In this document: positions 1 to 5,004 of the stretch, in pieces
Layout: each line of letters starts with the position of its first letter
Position numbering within the stretch: position 1 is the first letter of the stretch
NCBI GenBank assembly: GCA_027064425.1
Contig: JAMOPO010000056.1
Span: 1 to 5,004 of the forward strand
DNA: 5,004 nucleotides
Source: Methanobacteriota archaeon
Lineage (GTDB): Archaea > JAADCQ01 > Methanopyri > Methanopyrales > Methanopyraceae
Direction: 5' to 3'
Notes under the pieces: generated by a model
What the model was told of the DNA's origin: nothing
The model's input: the letters and a program-made list of their open reading frames with translations, nothing else
Database searches by the model: none
Made by a program: the position numbers and the translations under genes

Positions 1-581
1 CCTCGGTCGTAGTACCTCGGGTCGTTCGGGACGAGCACGTACTCGCCCTCGGCCAGCCGGAGTACCTTCAGCAGGGTCCTACCGTAGCGGTAGATCGCGA
101 CGCCCACGGTCCCGTCCGGCGACCCGACGAGGAAGTGGCCGATCCCGATCCTCCGGAGGAGGTCCAGGGCGCGCTCGAGGTCCCCCTCGGTCACTTCGCC
201 CGCGAGTACGACGCGCTCACCCAGCTCCTCGAGCCCGCGGTTGACCGACTCGTCGTCCGCGCCACCTATCGTGATCACCCAGCCGTCCTCGGTGATCACC
301 GTGTGGCAGAAGCGGCCGTTCCTGAGCTTGTACTCCCGCAGGGCCCCGCGACCGGCCCACGTCGTCACCCCCAGGTGAAGGGTCGCCCGGTAGGTCGCGT
401 CCCGCCGGTAGGCGACGGCGTAGCCCCCGTGGGTGCGGACGAGGACGGCGCTACAGTCACCGTGGACCGCCGGGTGCTGGAGCGCGATCAGGAGCAGCGT
501 CAGGGTAGGATCGGGCACGGGCCCTCCCCGCGGGTTCGGGAACACGTAGGTCGCCGCAGGGTTGATCAACCCGACGGGCAC
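1..581 (-). CDS. Uncharacterized domain protein, C-terminal part, runs off the left edge
   Basis: The minus strand is open for 193 codons from a GTG at 581 to the window edge, so the C-terminus is missing. The product is a well-formed alpha/beta domain: GLINPAATYVFPNP (residues 4-17), GDCSAVLVRTHGGYAVAYRR (41-60), FCHTVITEDGWVITIGG (91-107), a helix at 132-144, then GIGHFLVGSPDGTVGVAIY (146-164) and VLVPNDPRYYD at the end. It resembles, from memory only, an uncharacterized domain of extracellular proteins of methanogens. Cys43 and His93, with His149, could form a thiol active site, but this is speculation. No signal peptide is visible. The GTG is only a convenient start: coding-like peptide continues upstream in other frames (582-1395), so this is probably the surviving 3' part of a decayed longer gene. 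Alternative in-frame starts are TTG 569 and GTG 659. That it is coding is fairly sure; its function is unknown. Confidence 0.6.
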   Translation of the reverse strand, partial: MPVGLINPAATYVFPNPRGGPVPDPTLTLLLIALQHPAVHGDCSAVLVRTHGGYAVAYRRDATYRATLHLGVTTWAGRGALREYKLRNGRFCHTVITEDGWVITIGGADDESVNRGLEELGERVVLAGEVTEGDLERALDLLRRIGIGHFLVGSPDGTVGVAIYRYGRTLLKVLRLAEGEYVLVPNDPRYYDR

Positions 582-965
582 GCCACGACGTTCTGCGGCC
601 GTGACGGGGATCGACGGACGCCGGCCGCACCGATCCGTGAGGGGAACCAGGTCTCTCACGACGTCACGACATGGATCGCGTCGACCCCCGCCCGTAGGCT
701 CCCAGGACACGCGGGGTAGTCGCCGAAATGGACTGTCCGTCAGTGAATGACCGCCGGCCCACGACCCCACACGGAGTGACACGGGATCACACCTCGAACC
801 CACGCTCTTTCGGGTAGCTAAGCTCGCACGCGGTGAGGGGATGTCATCGATCCGAGGTACGACGAGTGCAGCCAGGAAAGGGAGTGGAGGCTGCCACCCG
901 GAGTCGGTGGGGTCCCCGATCAGAATCCACGCCCCGAAGGATGGCGTCGGACCGTCACCGCCTCC
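582..965 (-). pseudogene. Decayed middle portion of the left minus-strand gene
   Basis: Reading down the minus strand, protein-like peptide jumps between frames. From 965 to about 837 it reads GGGDGPTPSF, then GAWILIGDPTDSGWQPPLPF and LAALVVPRIDD. From 837 to 790 another frame gives LTACELSYPKERGFEV, ending at TGA 789-787. From 790 to about 614 the third frame gives VIPCHSVWGRGPAVIH, a TGA (742-740), RTVHFGDYPACPGSLRAGVD then AIHVVTS, a TGA (658-656) and ETWFPSRIGAAGVR. From 617 the reading returns to the frame of the open 193-codon segment (PSIPVTAAERRGVPVG). The last pieces plausibly supply the missing N-terminal strands of that domain. Each in-frame TGA could derive from an Arg CGA by one C-to-T change. 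The exact shift points are my reconstruction; an intact homologue would fix them. Sequencing error is an alternative to true decay. Confidence 0.45.
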
Positions 966-1395
966 TCACCGGTACCGGGAAGAGCGGTAGTACACAGACA
1001 GTCCCGACGTTCCGCCGCTCCTCTTCGGGGATAGGAACTCGACGTTCGGGTGCTCACCCATGACCCACCACTCCTCCCAGCCCGAGCCTTGCCGGTACAT
1101 GCTGAGATCTGTCGATGAACCGCACCGGCGGATCGTCCTCCGACGGTTCGAACCTCATGTACAGGGGCTCGACCCCCCGGGCCCGCACGCGGGTCCCGTA
1201 GGGAGGTCCTTCCCGCTCCCTGGGAACCCAGCTCAGTTCCCCATCAGCGCCAGGTCCGTGATCTCCGAAGATTCACGGGGATCCTACCGTTCTTCAGGTC
1301 GAAGTCATGGTTGACCGTCACAATAAGGAGGGCGACTACCGCGCCAGTCTCGAGGCGCACGTGGAACACACGCCACTGAACCCGACCGCCGCCAT
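966..1395 (-). pseudogene. Frameshifted remnant of an unrecognized minus-strand gene (N-terminal part)
   Basis: Four overlapping-frame pieces join into one believable protein. Piece 1 (1378-1274) reads QWRVFHVRLETGAVVALLIV then TVNHDFDLKNGRIPV. Piece 2 (1274-1239) reads ESSEITDLALMG. Piece 3 (1239-1105) contains ELSWVPREREGPPYGTRVRA, RGVEPLYMRFEPSEDDPPVR and FIDRS. Piece 4 (1103-969) contains SMYRQGSGWEEWWVMGEHPN and GTSGLSVYYRSSRYR, ending at TGA 968-966. Going from piece to piece needs two one-base losses and one one-base gain. Past the TGA the same frame stays protein-like, so this may be the 5' half of the same gene as the decayed stretch at 582-965, or a separate neighbour. ATG 1395 is a possible start but lies in yet another frame. 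A short hydrophobic stretch (AVVALLIVTV) could be a strand or part of a membrane anchor. I do not recognise the family. The content looks beta-rich and charged. Confidence 0.5.
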
Positions 1396-1401
1396 CGCGG
1401 G

Positions 1402-1955
1402 TCGACGGCGGCTCACTCGCCCGTTCTCGCGGACGTCGCGCTCCGCGTCCCGCTCAAGCGGGTCGTCGTCCACGCGAGCCTGCTACGAGAGGACTGACGT
1501 GCGGGTTCGCGTGGTCTTCGGGACCTCCAGGGGCCACTTCGAGCTCGGGCGCGTGAACTACCTCTGCCTCACCCTCCCACCCGAGCCCTTCCGCGTGCGG
1601 ATCGAGGTTTACGACGGTGAGAGGCCGGTAGCGCGCTCCGAGTACGAGATCAGGTCCGAGCGGGCCGTCGTGAACCCGTTCGGGCCGAGATACGTCGAGT
1701 TCGAGATCGTGCCGAGAACATCCCCCAACCCCCGGACGCTCGAGTCTGGGGCTGGCGCATCCTGCACCCGAGCGTCGAGGCGCCCTAGACTCACCTGGAA
1801 TCCACCTTCCTCCCGGAAACACCGACCCGGGACGGCCGCCTTCATCCTCCGCCTGGACATCGCGGGAGACGTCCCCCCTCCTATCCCGTCCCGACGACCT
1901 GACCTCCCTCCTGACCGCCCTCTCCACCTCCCGCCTCGCCCGCGAACTCAACACC
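1402..1955 (+). pseudogene. Frameshifted 5' portion of the membrane-protein gene
   Basis: Coding-like peptide runs through all three plus frames toward the open membrane segment at 1956. Frame pieces: 1402-1494 (ends ALRVPLKRVVVHASLLRED), then one extra base at about 1495 that creates TGA. 1496-1708 contains DVRVRVVFGTSRGHFELGRV, LTLPPEPFRVRIEVYDGER and RYVEFEI. 1711-1833 contains AENIPQPPDARVWGWRILHP, an in-frame TAG at 1786-1788, then THLESTFLPETPTRD. 1835-1876 contains AAFILRLDIAGDVP. From 1878 it continues LLSRPDDLTSLLTALSTSRL straight into the 1956 segment. The 1873-1878 run of six C is the likely site of the last shift. The N-terminal part looks like a beta-sandwich-type soluble domain rich in alternating hydrophobic residues. 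No intact start codon was found; in this frame none occurs between 1324 (TAA) and 1494. The reconstructed product would be about 470 residues. Family not recognised. Confidence 0.6.
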
Positions 1956-2819
1956 ATGCTAGGCCTACCCGACGACGTCCTCTACCGACCCCTCACCGTA
2001 CCCAGGCTCCCACCCGAGTACGCGCTCCTCGGACTCACCGCCTGCCTCGCCACGCTCGCCAGCCGCTACTACCTCGGCCTTCTCACCTACGCGTTCACCG
2101 GCGCGTACGTCCAGGAGGGCGTGTTCGGGGCGCTCCCGCTAGAACTCTGGGAACTCCGACTCATCGAGGCCGGCACGGGCCTACCCCTGCCACTGGTCGG
2201 AACCCTCGCCCGGTTCGTCCAGTGGGTGTTGGACGATGCGTACTTGCTGGACGAGTGTCCCTGGTGGGACGTTCCCAGGCGCGTCCTGCTGAATCCCCTG
2301 AGGTACGTCGGGCACTGCGTGCGAGAAATGATTGAGGTGGGTCCGGTCGAGGCCGCCTGGTGGCTCGCCTGGTTCGCGATCCAGGGAGCGCTGATCACCG
2401 TGCTCCCGGTCCCGCTGGCTCACGCGGCCTACATCCTCTCGGACCTCGGCGGGGGTCCCGACCCGATCACCAGCGCGATCAAGTGCCTCCTGAACGTTGT
2501 GACCATGTGCCTGAAGTACCCCGTGCTCGCCCCAGTCTACGCCCTCGAGCTCGGAGCTCCCCTCCTCGTCTCCACCCTGAACGTGCCGCAATGGCTCCAA
2601 GAGGCGCTGGCCCTACCCTCGCTCCTCTCCTACCTCCTCGAGCTGCTGGTGATCCTACCCCAGCACCTCCTCTCCACACCGACCACCGAAGTGCGCGCCG
2701 CCGTCACCGTGCTACCACCAACACCGGGTCGGACTCCGGAGCTTCAGCGCTCCTTCCCCGACCCGAGGTTCCAGCTAGACCGCAGTGTTCTAGGAGGTGT
2801 GCCTTCGGCGGCCGGGTAA
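1956..2819 (+). CDS. Multi-helix membrane protein, open 3' part of a broken gene
   Basis: This is a 287-codon open segment ending in TAA. Hydrophobic stretches at about residues 23-45, 133-160, 174-207 and 219-238, with a weaker one at 76-95, predict four to five membrane helices. Between them are charged, tryptophan-containing loops such as CPWWDVPRR (101-109). No catalytic motif or transporter signature is visible, and I do not recognise the family; it may be specific to the lineage. ATG 1956 has no Shine-Dalgarno sequence. The same frame is also protein-like for about 25 codons upstream (LTSLLTALSTSRLARELNT), so the ATG is probably an internal methionine and the true N-terminus lies in the frameshifted stretch before it. 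The last 45 residues are proline-rich and polar and may be a tail or read-through of a lost stop. Expression of this fragment alone is doubtful. The phospholipase-D-like gene starts 35 bases downstream on the same strand. Confidence 0.65.
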   Translation: MLGLPDDVLYRPLTVPRLPPEYALLGLTACLATLASRYYLGLLTYAFTGAYVQEGVFGALPLELWELRLIEAGTGLPLPLVGTLARFVQWVLDDAYLLDECPWWDVPRRVLLNPLRYVGHCVREMIEVGPVEAAWWLAWFAIQGALITVLPVPLAHAAYILSDLGGGPDPITSAIKCLLNVVTMCLKYPVLAPVYALELGAPLLVSTLNVPQWLQEALALPSLLSYLLELLVILPQHLLSTPTTEVRAAVTVLPPTPGRTPELQRSFPDPRFQLDRSVLGGVPSAAG

Positions 2820-2830
2820 GCCCTTAACCA
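2817..2830 (+). promoter_or_regulatory. Weak possible promoter of the PLD-like gene
   Basis: The only AT-leaning stretch before ATG 2855 is GTAAGCCCTTAACC, overlapping the stop codon of the membrane-protein segment. It lies about 25-38 bases upstream of the ATG, where an archaeal TATA box of a leaderless gene would sit. It is a poor match to a TATA box, so co-transcription from upstream is equally possible. Confidence 0.2.
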
Positions 2831-2854
2831 CCGTCGGGACCACGATCCCTGACG

Positions 2855-3826
2855 ATGTCGGGGGTTGGCCCGTTGGACGAACGCTCGCTCTCGGGTCTCG
2901 CCCTGGACGTGACCACGCTCGCGGTCCTCAGGCTCGTGAAACGTTACCTGGTCCCGGAGGACGACGCTCTCATCGACACCTTGGACGAGAGCCCGTCGGA
3001 GCTCGTCTTAGGAGAGGTTAGAGGCCTGTTCGAACGGTACGGGTTGGAAGACCTGGTGCGGGAGAAGGAGCTCCTGAAAGCTTGCTTCGAGGTGCTTAGA
3101 CTGCCCGGCGTGCCCGTCAGGGTGGGAGGGGCGTGCGGGAAGGCCGGTCTTGAGACCCTGCGGAGGGTGTTCACGGACCCGAACGCCTCGGTACTCTTCA
3201 TCGCCTCGTACGGGCTGGACGGGTTCGAGGATGTGATGGAGAAGCTGAGCGTGGATCCGAAGGACATCCGGGCGAAGTGCCGGCGCCTGCTCGTGCAGGA
3301 GATGGAGTACGGGGGTAGGGTTCACCCGAGCGAGGAGGAGATCGAGTCGTGGGTGGAGGCGGGGTTCGAGGTAAGGGTCGTCGGTCGGGAGAAGTTCGAG
3401 GAGAAGGGTGTCCACTTCAAGGTCTGTTACACGGACAACGTGATGGCGATCACGAGCGCGAACCTGACCGTCAAGGGCCTGGAAAGGCTCCGGGACTGCG
3501 GCGAGACCGTCATACCCATGGTCTCGGACCTGAAGGCCCCGGTGGCCATCCTGGAGTCCGATCCCCTCGGGCTCGCGACGGTGGCCAGCGCGAACGCGCA
3601 CGCGATCACGCTCTACAAGTTCCTCACGGAGCCCGAGCTGGTGCGCGATCGTCGGGAGGAGGAGTACGGGTACTGCGGGGAGTACGGGGGTTACTTGCCC
3701 GAACACGACGGACTCGAGCGCATGTACCGGGACCTGAGGGCCGGGCTGGAGTGGTACCTGCGCGAGGGTTGCCCCGAGATGCTCTGGTGGGCGGAACCCG
3801 AGCCCCGTGAACTACTCGCCCCTTGA
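2855..3826 (+). CDS. Phospholipase-D-like (single HKD motif) protein
   Basis: A 323-residue intact protein. Residues 185-209 carry a PLD/nuclease-superfamily motif: His187 and Lys189 (HFK), Asp194 (YTDN) and Ser201-Asn203 (TSANLT), followed by KGLERLRDCGE. This matches the archaeal variant in which TSxNLT replaces GSxN. The strand-helix unit before it (ASVLFIASYGLDGFEDVMEK, 111-130; FEVRVV, 171-176) fits the start of a PLD fold. Only one HKD is present, so a dimeric active site is expected, as in single-motif nucleases of this superfamily. The substrate could be DNA, RNA or a phosphodiester; the sequence does not say. An N-terminal helical region (about 1-85) and a C-terminal region (225-323, with acidic EEEYGYCGEYGGY) are unassigned. 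No signal peptide or membrane helix is seen, so it is probably cytoplasmic. ATG 2855 lacks a ribosome-binding site, so a leaderless message is possible; TTG 2873, eight bases after GGGGG, is an alternative start. Its 3' end overlaps the convergent PIN gene by 15 bases. Confidence 0.78.
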   Translation: MSGVGPLDERSLSGLALDVTTLAVLRLVKRYLVPEDDALIDTLDESPSELVLGEVRGLFERYGLEDLVREKELLKACFEVLRLPGVPVRVGGACGKAGLETLRRVFTDPNASVLFIASYGLDGFEDVMEKLSVDPKDIRAKCRRLLVQEMEYGGRVHPSEEEIESWVEAGFEVRVVGREKFEEKGVHFKVCYTDNVMAITSANLTVKGLERLRDCGETVIPMVSDLKAPVAILESDPLGLATVASANAHAITLYKFLTEPELVRDRREEEYGYCGEYGGYLPEHDGLERMYRDLRAGLEWYLREGCPEMLWWAEPEPRELLAP

Positions 3827-4345
3827 TCCGGTCACTCGGCAGAGGAAGTTATAAGGATCCAGTACCGTCAGCGGCTCCCCTCCCTTCTCGAGCCTAGCGC
3901 TGATCTCCGAGAAATGGGGGTCGAAGGTCAGCAGCACCGCGTTCGTCTGTAGGCAGACGGCGGCGTGCTCGGCATCCGCGGAATCCCCCTTCGGGTGCGC
4001 GTCGCGGCACAGCTTGACCAGCTCCTCGTCGGGCCTCACCACCTTACACCTCAACCTGAGCAGACTCACGACATCCCGGAGCTTCCAGCAGTCGTCGTGG
4101 TACCGCCTCAGGTTCCGCTCGTACTCCTCGAGCAGCCTGGGTCCCGCGACCGGTGTCAGCTCACAGTTGAAGAGGGTGACCATGAGCGCGTGCAAGGATT
4201 CCACACGTTGCCCCCGGGATGGGCGGGGTCTAAGCCGGTGGATCCCCTTACGAGGACATCGCACGGCGATCGGCCGAGTCACCGAGGGGGAGAGGAGTTC
4301 CCTCACGGCCCTGAGCACTACGTTGGTATCGAGCATAACGTGCAA
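3812..4345 (-). CDS. PIN-domain ribonuclease (VapC-like)
   Basis: A 177-residue protein with the four acidic positions of the PIN ribonuclease fold: Asp6 in VMLDTNVVL, Glu73/Glu74 in RLLEEYERNL, Asp124 in DSADAEHAAVCL and Asp142 in LLTFDPHF. The 18-residue gap between the last two is typical. PIN proteins bind Mg or Mn ions and cleave RNA, often as the toxin of a VapBC pair. The C-terminal TVLDPYNFL is also family-like. Residues about 21-50 are an unusual arginine-rich insertion (eight Arg in 28 residues) between the first helix and the second core segment. I chose TTG 4345 because GGGGGAG lies eight bases upstream and the product begins MHVMLDTN, like most PIN proteins. ATG 4369 (185 residues) and ATG 4336 are alternatives. 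No VapB-type antitoxin gene is visible upstream, so it may be an orphan. It converges on and overlaps the PLD-like gene. Confidence 0.85.
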   Translation of the reverse strand: MHVMLDTNVVLRAVRELLSPSVTRPIAVRCPRKGIHRLRPRPSRGQRVESLHALMVTLFNCELTPVAGPRLLEEYERNLRRYHDDCWKLRDVVSLLRLRCKVVRPDEELVKLCRDAHPKGDSADAEHAAVCLQTNAVLLTFDPHFSEISARLEKGGEPLTVLDPYNFLCRVTGSRGE

Positions 4346-4353
4346 CCGATGAA

Positions 4354-4360
4354 CTCCCCC
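4354..4360 (-). promoter_or_regulatory. Shine-Dalgarno sequence for the PIN gene
   Basis: On the minus strand GGGGGAG stands eight bases before TTG 4345, matching the pyrimidine-rich 3' end of archaeal 16S rRNA. It is the main reason to prefer the TTG start. A second candidate, AGGAGGT (4384-4390), is 14 bases before ATG 4369, which is long for that start. Confidence 0.45.
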
Positions 4361-4392
4361 GTGCAACATCGCGGGCGGGGAGGACCTCCTTC

Positions 4393-4410
4393 GGGTAAAC
4401 TGGATAAACT
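4393..4410 (-). promoter_or_regulatory. Putative TATA promoter of the PIN gene
   Basis: Read on the minus strand, AGTTTATCC (4410-4402) and GTTTACCC (4400-4393) form the most AT-rich patch of this part of the window. A TATA box here would place the transcript start at about 4371-4380. That leaves either a short leader holding the GGGGGAG site for TTG 4345, or a nearly leaderless message at ATG 4369. Its position fits an archaeal promoter, but no mapped transcript supports it. Confidence 0.4.
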
Positions 4411-4570
4411 CTTACCCCACGCTAACGCCAGCCTCACGTCAACACGGCGCCACACCACATCCCGGTGTCTCGGGGATGGATGGGCGAGAAGAACCGGAAG
4501 GCACGCCATCAATGTCCAGCACAGGCGTGATATCGACGTACGGAACCACACCGAGGTCGTCTAGGACTGA
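4411..4570. other. Region with no assignable gene; coding-like on both strands
   Basis: There is no clear gene between the PIN promoter and the plus-strand remnant that begins near 4571. On the minus strand, 4588-4442 is open for 49 codons and reads LEPFHVSVLDDLGVVPYVDI then TPVLDIDGVPSGSS, ending at TGA 4441-4439. It is preceded by a TGA at 4591-4589 and more protein-like sequence beyond. The in-phase plus frame reads DIDVRNHTEVV, TAG, D, TGA and then the peptide of the plus-strand remnant. Because the two frames share codon boundaries, each makes the other look coding. I cannot decide whether this is a minus-strand remnant or the decayed 5' part of the plus-strand gene. Confidence 0.3.
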
Positions 4571-4967
4571 GACGTGGAATGGCTCGAGTCAGACGACGGG
4601 GGTGAGCCTGGACGGGCTTTCGACTTCGGACCCCCGATCTTCCTCAACGACAGATCAGTCCTGGTACCCGATTACGACCTTAAGCAGGGGACCCTGAAGA
4701 TAGTGCGGGTGATCACGAGGCCCCAGACGGCTGGTTGAGGATCTGATTCAGATACCGGTGAAGTTCCCGGGGGACGCGCCGTCCGGCAAGAGGAAGTGCG
4801 CCAGCCGGGTGTTGATCGACCCGTACTTGGCGGCGTACGACCTGTTCCGCGTCGGTGGGAAGACGTACCTCCTCGTCGTCTGGGTCACCGAGCGCGCCAC
4901 CGAGGGCGCACACTACTACGACGTCAGGTACCGCATCCACGGCATGGACGTCCCGACCATCCGATGA
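4571..4967 (+). pseudogene. Frameshifted, unrecognized beta-rich protein gene
   Basis: Two frames join into one plausible protein. From 4571 to 4726 the reading is DVEWLESDDGGEPGRAFDFG, PPIFLNDRSVLVPDYDLKQG, then TLKIVRVITRPQ, and it reaches TGA 4736-4738. If base 4727 is skipped, the next frame (4728-4964) continues RLVEDLIQIPVKFPGDAPSG, RVLIDPYLAAYDLFRVGGKT, YLLVVWVTERATEGAHYYDV and RYRIHGMDVP, stopping at TGA 4965-4967. The alternating hydrophobic pattern suggests a beta-rich soluble domain. No signal peptide, metal site or family motif is recognised. If the second frame is a separate gene, its best start is GTG 4758 (69 residues), with no good ribosome-binding site. The upstream end is uncertain because of the ambiguous stretch before it. 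Being coding on this strand is fairly secure; being broken rests on this one shift. Confidence 0.5.
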
Positions 4968-5004
4968 TCTTCCGCGAGGGCACGCTCGTGACCACCAAGG
5001 AGAC
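4964..5004 (+). CDS. Possible start of a new gene, or a third frame of the preceding one
   Basis: ATG 4964 overlaps the TGA of the preceding frame as ATGA, a typical coupled start, and opens MIFREGTLVTTKE up to the window edge. It is equally possible that the preceding gene shifts frame here, since the codons just before the ATG read (D)HP in this frame. Only 13 codons are visible, so nothing can be said about function. Confidence 0.3.
   Translation, partial: MIFREGTLVTTKE

Noticed and set aside
135-719. 194-codon plus-strand open frame
   Set aside because: It is antisense to the clearly protein-like minus frame below 581 and is rich in Arg, Pro, Val and Gly in the manner of a GC-rich shadow.
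656-968. In-frame TGA codons as selenocysteine
   Set aside because: They occur with frame changes, are better explained as former CGA codons, and no SECIS-like structure was evident.
1143-1158. GGTTCGAACC resembling a tRNA T-arm
   Set aside because: No acceptor stem, anticodon arm or D-arm can be built around it, and it falls in a coding-like minus frame.
1495-1878. Programmed ribosomal frameshifting
   Set aside because: Too many shifts in both directions plus a nonsense codon, and no slippery site with a clear downstream structure; decay or sequence error is simpler.
1454-1957. 167-codon minus-strand open frame
   Set aside because: Shadow of the plus-strand coding pieces; its Arg/Gly/Glu-rich text has no fold-like pattern.
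3008-3706. 232-codon minus-strand open frame
   Set aside because: Lies wholly antisense to the PLD-like gene, which has an intact catalytic motif.
4376-4391. GGGGAGGACCTCCTT as a terminator or operator hairpin
   Set aside because: The five-base arms are separated by one base, too tight for a stem-loop, and no T-run follows.
3965-4564. 199-codon plus-strand open frame
   Set aside because: Antisense to the PIN gene with its conserved acidic residues; no supporting features of its own over that part.

Overview
The window is GC-rich (codons mostly end in G or C, arginine is often AGG or CGG) and its proteins are acidic. GTG/TTG starts, little or no Shine-Dalgarno signal, TATA-like boxes and archaeal-style PIN and phospholipase-D-like proteins point to a hyperthermophilic, high-GC archaeon. 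Methanopyrus or a close relative is my best guess. This is inference from composition and protein style; there is no rRNA or marker gene to prove it.

Layout. The left 2.8 kb carries two divergent genes that both look decayed. On the minus strand, about 1395 down to the left edge, coding-like peptide passes through all three frames with several in-frame TGA codons; only the last 193 codons (581 to 3) are cleanly open, and they hold a compact uncharacterized domain. On the plus strand, about 1402-2819, a gene for a beta-rich N-terminal region followed by a multi-helix membrane protein is broken by at least four single-base shifts and one TAG. Its 287-codon membrane part (1956-2819) remains open.

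The centre (2855-4345) holds two intact genes meeting tail to tail with a 15-base overlap: a plus-strand protein with one phospholipase-D-type HKD motif, and a minus-strand PIN-domain ribonuclease with a basic insertion and no visible antitoxin partner. A likely promoter for the PIN gene lies at 4393-4410.

The right end (4571-5004) carries another plus-strand gene that changes frame at least once and may be decayed, followed by either a further frame change or a new gene starting at an ATGA overlap at 4964. The segment 4439-4588 reads as plausible peptide on both strands in phase, and I could not settle its strand.

No tRNA, rRNA, CRISPR array, transposase or insertion-sequence ends were seen. 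The overall picture is an accessory, gene-decay-prone region of an archaeal chromosome with two intact nuclease-like genes inside it. I did not find a convincing new multi-gene system.
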